A stretch of DNA of 64,000 nt from Alloacidobacterium dinghuense (GTDB taxonomy: Bacteria > Acidobacteriota > Terriglobia > Terriglobales > Acidobacteriaceae). The stretch's first letter is position 1, and the number at the start of each line of letters is the position of its first letter. Of this stretch, positions 36,788 through 45,686 are shown piece after piece. The stretch covers positions 3,348,001 to 3,412,000 of the forward strand of contig NZ_CP060394.1 of the NCBI RefSeq assembly GCF_014274465.1, in the 5' to 3' direction. Made by a program: the position numbers and the translations under genes. Under the pieces are notes generated by a model. That model was not told the DNA's origin, did not search any database, and worked only from the letters and a program-made list of their open reading frames with translations.

Positions 36788-36813
36788 CCCATGTCTCGAT
36801 TCTGAGACATGGG
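36788..36813 (+). repeat. perfect 10-base inverted repeat
   Basis: CCCATGTCTC (36788-36797), a 6-base loop, GAGACATGGG (36804-36813). No T tract follows, so not a terminator. Part of a cluster of palindromic elements. Confidence 0.75.
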
Positions 36814-36842
36814 ATCGCCTTGCGCAGCAAGGCCGGTTAGTA

Positions 36843-36891
36843 GCGCAGGACTTCAGCCCCGCGAAAAAACTCGCCGTCGAAAAGCCGGGAG
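36843..36891 (+). repeat. palindromic element, diverged copy A
   Basis: GCGCAGGACTTCAGCCCCGC followed by a short A run and CTCGCCGTCGAAAAGCC. It matches the layout of the element at 36976-37021 (CACAGGGCTTCAGCCCTGTG, A-rich spacer, CGCCGTCGAAGACGGCG) with lost pairing. Two copies of one unit about 130 bases apart. Confidence 0.55.
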
Positions 36892-36892
36892 C

Positions 36893-36939
36893 CCCATGTT
36901 AGGAGGAGCGAAGTCGAAGACTTCCCGAGCTAACGTGGG
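36893..36939 (+). repeat. compound hairpin
   Basis: Outer arms CCCATGTTAG (36893-36902) and CTAACGTGGG (36930-36939), 10 pairs with one G-U. Inside lies a second stem GAAGTC/GACTTC (36910-36924). The outer arm resembles the arm of the 36788-36813 element. Confidence 0.6.
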
Positions 36940-36975
36940 TCTTTCCAGTCCGCGCGCACATCAGAATGGTAGAAG

Positions 36976-37021
36976 CACAGGGCTTCAGCCCTGTGAAATA
37001 AAACCGCCGTCGAAGACGGCG
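36976..37021 (+). repeat. double-hairpin palindromic element, copy B
   Basis: Nine-base stem CACAGGGCT/AGCCCTGTG (36976-36995) with a 2-base loop, an A-rich spacer, then a seven-base stem CGCCGTC/GACGGCG (37005-37021). Looks like a REP-type mobile intergenic element. Confidence 0.65.
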
Positions 37022-37209
37022 TACCTTGCTGCCGCAGGCCCATCCGCAAAGGTCGAAGACCGCAGCGGATCACTCACGACGCGCGTCGGGCAACCGACGC
37101 GCCACCTTATCCGCGCCCCCACATCCACAAACGCAACACCTTGAGGAATCCACCACCCTCCCATATCCTGTCCACGCAAACCCAGACTTCCGACGTAAAG
37201 CGAGACGCC

Positions 37210-37584
37210 ATGCTGCCAAGCCCCGTAACCGATCTCAAGACATTCGTACCCGCCCGAGACCCCGAACTCTCCCGGCAGTTCTACACCGACCTCGGATTCA
37301 CGATCAATTGGAGCAACGACCAGATCGCCGAGTTCCAGATCGGCTCCTTCCGATTCCTGCTCCAGACCTTCTACGTCGCCGAACACGCAGGCAATTTCAT
37401 GATGAGCCTCGCAGTCGAGGACGCGGACGCATGGTGGGAGCAGATCCAGCGTCTGGACTTCGCCAACAAATACCCGGGAATCATGTGCAGGCCCCCGGCG
37501 ATGCAGCCTTGGGGAATCCGCGTCCTCTACCTGAGCGACCCGACGGGCGTTTTGTGGCACATCACGGACGGGCGTAAATCATAA
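37210..37584 (+). CDS. VOC/glyoxalase-superfamily protein
   Basis: 124 residues from ATG 37210. A vicinal-oxygen-chelate domain: FVPARDPELSRQFYTDLGFTINW, FQIGSFRFLLQTFY, an acidic AVEDADAWWEQIQ helix and a C-terminal PWGIRVLYLSDPTGVLWHIT. The first VOC metal ligand position near the N-terminus does not carry the usual His, so enzymatic activity is uncertain. It resembles bleomycin-resistance-type or generic VOC proteins. It is isolated, with repeat-rich DNA before and a terminator after. An in-frame extension to 37141 is not supported. Confidence 0.8.
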   Translation: MLPSPVTDLKTFVPARDPELSRQFYTDLGFTINWSNDQIAEFQIGSFRFLLQTFYVAEHAGNFMMSLAVEDADAWWEQIQRLDFANKYPGIMCRPPAMQPWGIRVLYLSDPTGVLWHITDGRKS

Positions 37585-38050
37585 CGGGCTAGATCCACAT
37601 TCAATCGCAAAAAGAGAGGGGCCAGCTTCGCCCCCACAAACCTGTCAAGCCCCTCCGCTTGCCATGAGCACCACAACTATCTCAATTCAAATGACTTCCC
37701 CTCGGACGAGGACTCGCGAGAAATTACCGCTAAGTTTGCTATAATAGAAGTTAGAGGCGCGGGACGAATCCCGTGCCTTTTTCTTTTAGAGAAACATCAG
37801 CCTAACCGCTAACCCTCGTAAATAGAGCAATTTAGGCTAAAATTGATCAAGATACACCCTAACCCATGTCAAATGAGGAATTTAACAGAAGTTAGGGGGT
37901 CATCTTACAACCACGAGAGAGAGCAGTCAGGAGGGCGATAATAGCCGACTTGCCGACGCGAAGCATTGACTCGCTGCCGCGGGAGCGCTGTCCCGCTCCG
38001 CACCCATAACCCGAATAAAAAGAGGATTTTACAAAAAACCCGGAGGGGGT
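37585..38050. other. intergenic region, about 470 bases
   Basis: Between the VOC gene and the convergent AAA+ regulator. It contains one terminator-like hairpin (37756-37787), a 7-base inverted repeat CCCTAAC/GTTAGGG near 37858-37900, and a GC-rich partial palindrome near 37978-37996. AT-rich stretches around 37800-37880 show no clear promoter. No coding sequence that I can support. Confidence 0.5.
37756..37787 (+). terminator. terminator-like hairpin
   Basis: Nine-base stem GGCGCGGGA/TCCCGTGCC with one G-U pair and a 4-base loop (CGAA), followed by TTTTTCTTTT. It lies 170 bases after the VOC stop. Confidence 0.65.
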
Positions 38051-39022
38051 CTAGGAAGCAAGACTTCCTGAATCCAGTAGCCGGTATAGCGTCGAGCGAC
38101 TTATCCCGAGCAGCCGTGCCGCACGTAGCTTGTTTCCGCCCGTTTTCGCAAGTACCTCGGTGACATGGCGCAGGATCATGCGGTCGAGATTCGGATCATT
38201 TTCGACTACGGAATCTTGCGGCTGAGTTTCGGGCGCCACAACCGTCGTCAGCGACGGAATGTCGATAGGCCGAATCCACTGCCCCGGACAGTTCATCGCC
38301 GCGTTGGTAATGATGGTTTCAAGCTCGCGCACGTTCCCGGGCCAGTTGTGCGAGAGCAGCCGGGCAAGCGACCCTTGCCCCAACCCGCGCACCGGTTTGC
38401 CATGCGCCGCTCCGCAGCGGGTCGCAAACCAATCGGCCAGCGCGCCGATATCGTCGCGGCGCTCGCGCAGCGGCGGCAGCTCAAAACGAATAGCGGTGAG
38501 CCGGTAGCAAAGATCCGCACGCAGTTCGCCGCTGGCCGACATTTGACGAAGGGGTTTGCATGAACTGACAAAAAGTTGCCGCGGGAAAAAGCCGGTGGCA
38601 TCACGCCCGCTGCGGTGTTCCCACCATTCGAGGAAATCGACGAGGCGCGATTGCTGGTCCGCGCCGAGATCGTGGATGCGGGTAAGAAACAGCGCACCAC
38701 CGCGAACCTCCTCCAGCACCGACTGCGTCTCAGCGGATATAAACCGCGAAGCAGAGCAGGCGACAAACGCCGCCTGGGACGCAGCGCCCAACGCGTGCAG
38801 CGTCCGCGCCGTGATCGCCTTTCCCGTACCGGCCTCGCCTTCGATGGCGACGATACGGAGGTGCTGAGCAGAATGTTTCAGGCGCGAGAGGAGCCGCTGC
38901 ATGACAAGACTGCGCGCCACCATGTCTCCCAGTCGCGCCAGCTCCCCACCGCCGTCTCTCACCTCGTCGGCGATCATTGCATCAGCCGTCGATTGACCAC
39001 TCACTTGCGAAAAACTTGCCAC
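38051..39022 (-). CDS. AAA+ / Fis-type HTH regulator lacking sigma-54 contact motif
   Basis: 323 residues resembling the central and C-terminal domains of NtrC-type activators. A Walker A GEAGTGK is at residues 62-68. The GAFTGA loop that contacts sigma-54 is absent (the region is shortened to ACSASRFISAETQSVLEEV). Walker B, usually GGTLFLDEI, reads GGALFLTRI, losing the acidic pair. Later parts are well conserved (YRLTAIRFELPPLRERRDDI, NWPGNVRELETIITNA). A Fis-type HTH ends the protein (NKLRAARLLGISRSTLYRLL). It has no receiver or GAF domain. It probably does not activate sigma-54 promoters and may be a DNA-binding regulator derived from one. Confidence 0.8.
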   Translation of the reverse strand: MASFSQVSGQSTADAMIADEVRDGGGELARLGDMVARSLVMQRLLSRLKHSAQHLRIVAIEGEAGTGKAITARTLHALGAASQAAFVACSASRFISAETQSVLEEVRGGALFLTRIHDLGADQQSRLVDFLEWWEHRSGRDATGFFPRQLFVSSCKPLRQMSASGELRADLCYRLTAIRFELPPLRERRDDIGALADWFATRCGAAHGKPVRGLGQGSLARLLSHNWPGNVRELETIITNAAMNCPGQWIRPIDIPSLTTVVAPETQPQDSVVENDPNLDRMILRHVTEVLAKTGGNKLRAARLLGISRSTLYRLLDSGSLAS

Positions 39023-39120
39023 CGCTGCTCCCCAGGCCTCGTTCGATTGTCAGACTCACCGGATATACGGCAGCCTACGCAATCTATCGGCAACGGAGCG
39101 GAAAGTGATAGGCGATGGCA

Positions 39121-39152
39121 GCAAAGAAAAAGAGCGCCGGAAATGGCGCTCT
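39121..39152 (-). terminator. Rho-independent terminator of the ABC-ATPase operon
   Basis: On the minus strand: AGAGCGCC, loop ATTTCC, GGCGCTCT, then TTTTCTTTGC. The 8-base stem is perfect (39131-39138 with 39145-39152). It lies 30 bases after the ATPase stop and separates that operon from the AAA+ regulator. Confidence 0.75.
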
Positions 39153-39182
39153 CTGCAAGTTGAATTCAGTTGCGATAAGCAC

Positions 39183-39983
39183 CTAAGAATGAGTATGTTC
39201 TGGTGGCTTCCGAACTCGGGACGACGGCTGGTCGGAGAAGATCTTGCCGTCGCGAATCATCACCACGCGATGCGCGTACTCGGCGATGTCCGGCTCATGC
39301 GTCACCAGCACGATCGTGTTCCCCTTCGCCTGCAATTCATCGAAGAGAGCCATGATTTCATCGCCGGTCTTCGAATCGAGGTTGCCTGTCGGTTCGTCGG
39401 CAAGAATGATCGATGGCCGGTTGATAAGCGCGCGCGCGATAGCCACGCGCTGCCGCTGACCGCCCGAGAGCTCGTTCGGTTTGTGTTGCATGCGGTCGCC
39501 TAAGCCTACAGCTCGAAGAGCGCCCTCAGCGCGTTCGATGCGCTCAGCAGCATGGGTGCCGTTGTAGATTAAGGGCAACTCGACATTGTGCAGTGCCGTC
39601 GCGCGTGCCAGCAGGTTAAAGGTCTGGAAAACGAAGCCAATCTCCCGGTTGCGAATACGCGCCAGTTCGTCATCGTTCAGATCGCTGACCAGATGCCCAT
39701 TGAGCCAGTACTCGCCTTTGCTTGGAGTATCGAGGCAGCCGATCAGATTCATCAGCGTCGATTTGCCCGACCCGGACGGACCCATGATGGCAACGTACTC
39801 GTTCTGCTTAATACGCAGCGATACGCCCTGCAGAGCATGCACCTGCTGCTCTGATCCCATATCGTAGGTCTTCCACAAGTCGTGCACCACAATGATGTCA
39901 CCCGGTCCAGGCCCATTCGGTGATGGGCTGCCTGGGCCGGTGATGATTTGCTCTTCAGCTTCCATGGTTGTCTGGGTCGTCAT
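39183..39983 (-). CDS. ABC transporter ATP-binding protein (MacB/LolD type)
   Basis: 266 residues. Walker [11 protein letters not shown]-loop [20 protein letters not shown], signature [15 protein letters not shown], Walker [12 protein letters not shown] and H-loop [10 protein letters not shown] identify the MacB/LolD/FtsE subfamily, which powers FtsX-type permeases. About 27 residues precede the domain. It starts 26 bases after the MacA-like gene on the same strand, so the two form an operon. No FtsX permease is adjacent; the orphan permeases at 1-908 and 49473-52081 are distant. The ATPase may serve such a permease in trans. Confidence 0.92.
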   Translation of the reverse strand: MTTQTTMEAEEQIITGPGSPSPNGPGPGDIIVVHDLWKTYDMGSEQQVHALQGVSLRIKQNEYVAIMGPSGSGKSTLMNLIGCLDTPSKGEYWLNGHLVSDLNDDELARIRNREIGFVFQTFNLLARATALHNVELPLIYNGTHAAERIERAEGALRAVGLGDRMQHKPNELSGGQRQRVAIARALINRPSIILADEPTGNLDSKTGDEIMALFDELQAKGNTIVLVTHEPDIAEYAHRVVMIRDGKIFSDQPSSRVRKPPEHTHS

Positions 39984-40008
39984 TAACCTGCTCCTGATTC
40001 TCCCATAC

Positions 40009-41412
40009 CTATGAAGACGAAGAAGAATCGCTTTCGTCTTTGTTTACCGTCACTGGAGTCGTATCCCGCTTAACCAGCGAGTCGTCCTTCAAATTACGCA
40101 AGATCCGATACGAGCCCGTGATAATCTCATCGCCTTCTTTCAGTCCGCTGGTCACCTCGATATCCGTGGTGCCGGTAATCCCCGTCATCACAGGTACGAA
40201 ATGAGCCCGCATCTTCCCGCTCTTGTCCGTGTGCACTACGAAAACACCCTGCACCTTCGGTGCGTCGGCAGCGGGCGGCGCGCTGGGGGTGGCAGTGGAT
40301 GCCTTCTGAAAATGTGGCTTTCCTTTTGCATCCTCAGGAGCGCGAAGCGTTAGCGCTTGAATCGGAATGGATAGAGTATTCGCCCGGCTCGCGGTCGTGA
40401 TCTTCGCCGTAGCAGAGAGTCCCGGCTTTAATAGATCGGTCGCCTGATCGACAGTCACGACTACCTTGAAGTCCTTCGCTTCCTCTGTCCCGCTGGTCGA
40501 TTGGCTGGTGGCAACACCGGTAGACCGCAACAGAGCCTGGTCGCCAACCTCTGTGACATGCCCTTTGAAGACTTTGCCCGGAAGCGCATCCACACTTACG
40601 TCAGCTTCCTGACCGAGAGCGACGTTCACAATGTCGGTTTCGTCCACCTTCACTTCTGCGGTAATGATCGACATGTCGGCGAGCGTCATCAGCGTCGATC
40701 CTTCGGCATTCTGGATGCCGACGACCACTGTCTCTCCCTCGCGCACTGGCAGGTTGGTCACGAGCCCATCGAATGGCGCTAGGCTGACTGTCTTGTTCAA
40801 CGCGTCTTCATTAAAACGGAGTGTCGCGACTTGGGTGCCCAGGTGTCCGCGAGCGGAGTCTGTCTGCGCCTTTGCCTGCACAAGAGCGGCGGTGCTCTGA
40901 TTCAGCGTGGCGACATCCGTGTCATAAGCAGCCTTTTTGGCATCGAAATCGGCCTTGGAAACCAGTTTTTCTGCGTAGAGCGCCGTATACCGATCGTAAT
41001 CGAGCTTTTTCTGCTCCAGATCGGCCTTGGCATGCTCGACATTGGCTTCCGCTGTCTTCTCCGCCGCGATATATGAGGCTATATCCGTTTTGGCAGCGTC
41101 AATCGCGGCCTTCTGGGCGTCAACGTTGGCTTCCGGCTGGATACTCTCCACCGTTGCCAGGATCTGACCCTTTTTTACGTGATCTCCCTCTTTGACATAG
41201 AGGTGCGTGATACGTCCGAAAGCTGTCGCGCCGACGTTGACATACGTTTTAGGCTTGATCTGGCCGGTCCCGCTGACAACCGAAACCAGGTTGCCTCGTA
41301 CAACTTTGCCGGTAAGAACCTTCGTATACCCGGACTGGGCACGAACCACGGTGAGCGCGACAATACCTGCCACGGCAAGAATTACTGCAACTACAATGAT
41401 GATTTTTTTCAA
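40009..41412 (-). CDS. MacA/HlyD-family periplasmic adaptor
   Basis: About 467 residues from TTG 41412, preceded by GGAAGA; the frame reaches 41550, but the extra 46 residues are arginine-rich and precede the signal anchor. A single N-terminal membrane anchor ([22 protein letters not shown]) is followed by a lipoyl half ([36 protein letters not shown]) and a long alpha-helical hairpin (about residues 90-185, Ala/Lys-rich coiled coil). After a second lipoyl half ([17 protein letters not shown]) come beta-barrel and membrane-proximal domains, with a Ser-rich tail. It links an inner-membrane transporter to an outer-membrane channel. It is operonic with the downstream ABC ATPase. Confidence 0.88.
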   Translation of the reverse strand: MKKIIIVVAVILAVAGIVALTVVRAQSGYTKVLTGKVVRGNLVSVVSGTGQIKPKTYVNVGATAFGRITHLYVKEGDHVKKGQILATVESIQPEANVDAQKAAIDAAKTDIASYIAAEKTAEANVEHAKADLEQKKLDYDRYTALYAEKLVSKADFDAKKAAYDTDVATLNQSTAALVQAKAQTDSARGHLGTQVATLRFNEDALNKTVSLAPFDGLVTNLPVREGETVVVGIQNAEGSTLMTLADMSIITAEVKVDETDIVNVALGQEADVSVDALPGKVFKGHVTEVGDQALLRSTGVATSQSTSGTEEAKDFKVVVTVDQATDLLKPGLSATAKITTASRANTLSIPIQALTLRAPEDAKGKPHFQKASTATPSAPPAADAPKVQGVFVVHTDKSGKMRAHFVPVMTGITGTTDIEVTSGLKEGDEIITGSYRILRNLKDDSLVKRDTTPVTVNKDESDSSSSS

Positions 41413-41687
41413 AGCCAGTCTTCCTGTGTCTGCGGATCTCGAACGCCTTGCCCGTCCACTCGCCCAGAAGTACGCAAATCTGGCGGGCCAGGTTCCCCAA
41501 AATCGCAGCGTCCGTGCGCTGGATTGTCTACCCCGCCGAGTGCTGACCATGATATCAGGCGGAATTATTGATGGGATAGCACCGAATCGCGTTCATTTCC
41601 GTCTAACAATGTGCAACAGCGGCTTGTATTCCTTCTTCATGAATTCGTAGAATTAAGAATGCGGTAGAGGGGTAACAGAAAAACAAT

Positions 41688-43445
41688 ATGTTGAAGGGCC
41701 GTATTCCCATTTTTGTCGCGATCTCCCTTGGGGCCTTCGCGATTTCTCAGGCACAGTCCACGACGCAGAGCGATCCTCAATTGCAGACCCGCCCGGCGGC
41801 GCCGCAGGCCGACGCCCAGAGTCCTTCGACGCCGGCTTCTTCCACTGAAGATCCGCTCAAGCGCCAGCTCTCTGATAAAGAGCGCCGAAGCCAGCAAAAA
41901 GAACTGAAGCAGGAGTTAAAGGGACCCTACAAAAAGTGGGTTGATCAGGACGTTCATTGGATCATCACCGATCAGGAATTAAAAGCCTTCAAGAGTCTCA
42001 GCAACGACGAAGAGCGCGACGCTTTTATCGAAGCCTTCTGGCAGCGCCGCAATCCAAACCCCGATTCGCCTGAGAATGAGTTCCGCGAAGAACACTATCG
42101 CCGCATTGAATACGCGAACGAGCATTTCGCCGCGGGCAAGCCAGGCTGGAAGACCGACCGCGGCCACATGTACATCGCATACGGGAAGCCGGACAGCATC
42201 GACTCCCATCCCAGCGGCGGCACCTACGACCGACCGATGGATGAAGGGGGCGGCACAACTTCGACGTACCCCTTCGAAACCTGGCACTACCGCTACATCG
42301 AAGGCATCGGCGAGAACATCGACATTGAATTCGTCGACACCTGCATGTGCGGCGACTATCACATGACCATTGACCGCTCGGAGAAGGATGCGCTGTTGCA
42401 CGTGCCGGGCGCGGGCCAGACGATGTATGAGCAGATGGGCATGGCCAAGCAGTCCGATCGTTTCCGCGGCGGCCTGGAATCGCTGGGTAATGGGCCTATG
42501 GCGGGCATGCAACAGAGCAAGCAATTTGATCGACTCGAACAGTATGCCAAGCTGCAGGCACCGCCCGTAATCAAGTTCAAGGACCTCGAGCTTGAGTCAT
42601 TCATGTCGAACCACAAGCTTATGACGGGGCCTTACTTCCCCTTCGATGTGCGCACGGACTACGTCAAAGTGACGGATGACACCGTGCTGGTACCGATCAC
42701 TCTACAGATCAAGAACCGCGACATCACCTTCAACAACAAAGACGGCATCGATGTCGGTGAAGTTCATATTATCGGTCGCGTCTCAACGATCACAGGCAAG
42801 ATTGTGCAGAGCTTTGAGGACACGGTTGAAGTAGAAGTTCCGACGGAGCTCCTGACCAAGACTCTCGACAACAAACGCCTTTACTGGAAGTCGCTTCCTC
42901 TGCGCCCGGGCCGCTATCGCGTTGACATCGGCATCAAGGATGTGAACAACCCGGACCACCTCGGCGTGTGGGCGCAGGCGATCAACGTTCCGAAGTACGA
43001 CGAAGACAAACTCTCGGCTTCATCGTTGATTCTTGCCAATCGCATGGAACTGGTGCCGTCGAAAGAAATTGGCGCAGGAAATTTTGTGATCGGTAACACA
43101 AAGCTCTTGCCAGCGGTCACTTCGAATCCTACAATTTCGCCATCATTCCAGCGGACGCAGAAGCTGAATTTCTGGATGCAGGTGTATAACCTAGGAATTG
43201 ACGAGAAGAGCAAACAAAACTCCGCAACTATTCAATATCAGATTATTGATTTGGCCTCGAATAAGGCGGTCCTCGATATGCAGGAGGACTCAAAGAAATT
43301 GAGCGCCAGTTCCGATCAGGTAACGCTGGAGCGTAGCGTCCCCCTTGCAAATCTTCAGCCAGGCAAGTATCAAATCAGAATCAAGGTGAACGACAGCGTC
43401 TCCAATCAGGAGATTGCCCAGTCGGCGCCGTTTACGGTGGAGTAG
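41688..43445 (+). CDS. GWxTD-domain exported protein
   Basis: 585 residues with a signal peptide (LKGRIPIFVAISLGAFAIS, then QAQST). A low-complexity Pro/Gln/Ala linker leads to a GWxTD domain: KWVDQDVHWIITDQE, FIEAFWQRRNPNPDSPENEFREEHYRRIEYAN and GWKTDRGHMYIAYGKPD, the defining segment. Later beta-rich repeats (LPLRPGRYRVDIGIKDV, NLQPGKYQIRIKVND) end the protein. The family is common in Acidobacteriota and Bacteroidota; function unknown, probably periplasmic. It begins at ATG 41688. The GWxTD gene precedes the carboxypeptidase-regulatory-like gene on the same strand. Confidence 0.85.
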   Translation: MLKGRIPIFVAISLGAFAISQAQSTTQSDPQLQTRPAAPQADAQSPSTPASSTEDPLKRQLSDKERRSQQKELKQELKGPYKKWVDQDVHWIITDQELKAFKSLSNDEERDAFIEAFWQRRNPNPDSPENEFREEHYRRIEYANEHFAAGKPGWKTDRGHMYIAYGKPDSIDSHPSGGTYDRPMDEGGGTTSTYPFETWHYRYIEGIGENIDIEFVDTCMCGDYHMTIDRSEKDALLHVPGAGQTMYEQMGMAKQSDRFRGGLESLGNGPMAGMQQSKQFDRLEQYAKLQAPPVIKFKDLELESFMSNHKLMTGPYFPFDVRTDYVKVTDDTVLVPITLQIKNRDITFNNKDGIDVGEVHIIGRVSTITGKIVQSFEDTVEVEVPTELLTKTLDNKRLYWKSLPLRPGRYRVDIGIKDVNNPDHLGVWAQAINVPKYDEDKLSASSLILANRMELVPSKEIGAGNFVIGNTKLLPAVTSNPTISPSFQRTQKLNFWMQVYNLGIDEKSKQNSATIQYQIIDLASNKAVLDMQEDSKKLSASSDQVTLERSVPLANLQPGKYQIRIKVNDSVSNQEIAQSAPFTVE

Positions 43446-43603
43446 CAGGAAGCAAAGGACGGAGCAACCACAAGAGTTGCCGGTTCTGAACAACAACGAT
43501 TTTGGGGCAATCGGCCAGGAGTATTTTAGGGTCGCTTGACGTTTTCCAGGACAGCAAGGAACGCCTGAAGAGTGTCAACCGATTCTAGCGACGAACGAAA
43601 TCG

Positions 43604-45301
43604 GTGAGGATGATAGTTCCCAATCTGCGAATCAAGTTTGGCCCAGCGCTTGCGCTGCTGATCACTGCGTTTGCGCTGTCTGCATATGCAGAAGGACCAG
43701 GGGCTGTCTCAGGGATTGTGCGCGATGCCAAGGGCACACCGCAGGTCGGCGCCCTGGTTGAATTGCTGGGGCCGAATCTTGTTGTCATTGCAAATACTTT
43801 CACTGACGACCACGGTCGCTACTCCCTGAGGGATCTTTCTCCGGGTAGCTACAACCTCAAAGCTTCGGGGTCCTTTTTCCTGCCCACTTTGCGCGAAAAC
43901 CTTCGCGTGCTCGCTGACTCCAAAGTGGTCGTCAACTTAACGTTGAACACCCTCTATGAAGCTTTTCGATGGCTTCCGGCAAAACCGCGCCAGGCGGATG
44001 AGCCGCAGGACGATTGGACGTGGACCCTGCGCCTTTCAGCCAACCGTCCACTGCTGCGTATGCTTGAAGATGGACCGCTTGTGGTTGTCTCCGATGGAGA
44101 CGGAACCGCACCCTCTCTGAAAGCCCGCGTCACCATTCGCGGCGGCGCCAATGAGTTTGGCGACGGCGGCATGCACCACGATTTCGAAATGCAGCGCTCG
44201 AATGGCGACGATCAACAATTGATTCTTCGAGCTGATCTGAGCCAGGCGGAGAGCGCGTCCCTCAATACAGTCGTTGGCTACGCAAAGCAGCTCGCTCCAG
44301 GGCGTACATTCCGGACAGTGGTGGCGGTCGAGGATCGCCCAGACATTCAAGGCGGCTTCGATGGTCAGGGGATGCAGGCTGCGATCCTTCGTTCCTCTGA
44401 ATCCATGGACCTGATGGACGGAATCACGGCTGAGTTCGGGAACGAGATCGAGGCGATCCATCTCGGTGAAACTCAGTTTGCCAATCATCCATTTGCCGGA
44501 GTGAGCGTTCATGCCGGTGAAAACACGGTTGAATATCACGTATCTACATCGCCTGGCGCACAGCATGCAAACGAGATCGATCGCGCGAGCACTCTGTCCC
44601 CTGCGTTAACGGAAAAAGACGGCAAGCTTCTCCTCGAGCGAGGTCTTCACCAGGAGATATCTTACGAGCGGCACGACGGCAATTTGCGCTGGCGGATGAC
44701 CGTCTATCAGGACCACATCGACAATCCCGTTGTCAGCGGCGGTGGCACCCTATCGCTCGCAGATTGGAATAGCGGCAATCTTCTGTATGACCCGAATACC
44801 GATCTGCTGAAAGCAACCGGGCAGAACTTCTTCAGCAATGGCGTGCTCGCCGAAATGCGTGAAAGGATCAACGACGACACGTGGTTCAGCGTTGCCTATG
44901 CCATGGGTGATGCGCTGACGATGAATTCTGTGCCAGGAAAGGTTTCGCTGGAAGAAGGAATCAACAGCCTCCATCCACGGCGAGCGGGCATGCTCTCTGC
45001 CAGCATGAGCGGCAAGCTGAAGCAGGCAGGCACCCAATGGCGTGCGTCGTACAGATGGCAGCCAACAGACACAGTCACCGCGGTCGATCCATTCAACGGA
45101 GAGTTGCCTGATCCCTACCTCAGCTTCTATTTGCGGCAACCGATTCACTGTCGTATCCTGCCCTACCGCGTAGAGGCGCTGATCGACGTACGCAATTTGC
45201 TTGCACAGGGCTATCGCCCATTTGTCACGCAGGATGGCAGTACGCTCTACTTCGCGCAGGCAGAACGCAGCGTTCAGGGTGGTCTTTCCTTCTCCTTCTA
45301 A
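43604..45301 (+). CDS. exported protein with carboxypeptidase regulatory-like domain
   Basis: 565 residues. The start is GTG 43604 or ATG 43610. A signal peptide (MIVPNLRIKFGPALALLITAF, cleaved near SAYA) precedes a carboxypeptidase regulatory-like fold (GAVSGIVRDAKGTPQVGALVEL, GRYSLRDLSPGSYNLKASG). The remainder, with NTVEYHVSTSPGA, LHQEISYERHDGNLRWRMTVYQDH and the C-terminal VQGGLSFSF ending in Phe, looks like a small outer-membrane barrel without the full plug seen in Oar-like receptors. A shortened relative of those receptors is the best guess. No partner gene beyond the GWxTD gene upstream. Confidence 0.75.
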   Translation: MRMIVPNLRIKFGPALALLITAFALSAYAEGPGAVSGIVRDAKGTPQVGALVELLGPNLVVIANTFTDDHGRYSLRDLSPGSYNLKASGSFFLPTLRENLRVLADSKVVVNLTLNTLYEAFRWLPAKPRQADEPQDDWTWTLRLSANRPLLRMLEDGPLVVVSDGDGTAPSLKARVTIRGGANEFGDGGMHHDFEMQRSNGDDQQLILRADLSQAESASLNTVVGYAKQLAPGRTFRTVVAVEDRPDIQGGFDGQGMQAAILRSSESMDLMDGITAEFGNEIEAIHLGETQFANHPFAGVSVHAGENTVEYHVSTSPGAQHANEIDRASTLSPALTEKDGKLLLERGLHQEISYERHDGNLRWRMTVYQDHIDNPVVSGGGTLSLADWNSGNLLYDPNTDLLKATGQNFFSNGVLAEMRERINDDTWFSVAYAMGDALTMNSVPGKVSLEEGINSLHPRRAGMLSASMSGKLKQAGTQWRASYRWQPTDTVTAVDPFNGELPDPYLSFYLRQPIHCRILPYRVEALIDVRNLLAQGYRPFVTQDGSTLYFAQAERSVQGGLSFSF

Positions 45302-45335
45302 GATCGCTCACGCGCGAAATTCCAACGCCATTTTG

Positions 45336-45344
45336 TGCTATATT
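45336..45344 (+). promoter_or_regulatory. extended -10 promoter candidate for tRNA-Lys
   Basis: TGC followed by TATATT (45339-45344), an extended -10 motif with no good -35, 70 bases before the tRNA. Placed by position only. Confidence 0.35.
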
Positions 45345-45414
45345 CTTAGGAGTGCGTTCGCGAAATCGAACGCTTCCCTTCATCAGCCCTGCAGTGTTTT
45401 CCTCCTGCGCATGT

Positions 45415-45490
45415 GGACGCGTAGCTCAACTGGCAGAGCATTCGGCTCTTAACCGACAGGTTGTAGGTTCGATTCCTACCGCGTCCACCA
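45415..45490 (+). tRNA. tRNA-Lys (anticodon CTT)
   Basis: Full cloverleaf of 76 bases including encoded CCA: acceptor GGACGCG/CGCGTCC, D stem GCTC/GAGC, anticodon stem TTCGG/CCGAC around the loop CTCTTAA (anticodon CTT), T stem GTAGG/CCTAC with TTCGATT loop, discriminator A and CCA at 45488-45490. It reads AAG codons. Confidence 0.95.
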
Positions 45491-45686
45491 TAAAATCAAT
45501 CACATTTGCAGAATCTCTTGGTCAGCTCCGTAGTCACTAAGATCTCGGTTTTACTCGTCAACCATGCGCCACGAGTGATCGATTACCATTAGTTCTTACA
45601 CGAGCTTCCTGGAATGGAATTAAAACAGTTGTGTTTCAGGGGACAGACCGAATGAACGAAGCTCTGAGCAGAGTGAGGCAAGTCGA

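Larger units (their letters stand above)
36668..37209 (+). other. repeat-rich intergenic region, 540 bases
   Basis: Between the TonB-C-like gene and the VOC gene. It has no convincing coding potential on either strand. It contains a copy of the dispersed repeat and at least five strong inverted repeats, listed separately, some in two diverged copies. The 37030-37140 part shows nothing beyond short GC-rich repeats. Confidence 0.6.

Noticed and set aside
45413-45488. Alternative tRNA boundaries starting at GTGGACG
   Set aside because: Taking the acceptor two bases earlier leaves no discriminator plus CCA; the register 45415-45490 gives a complete cloverleaf.
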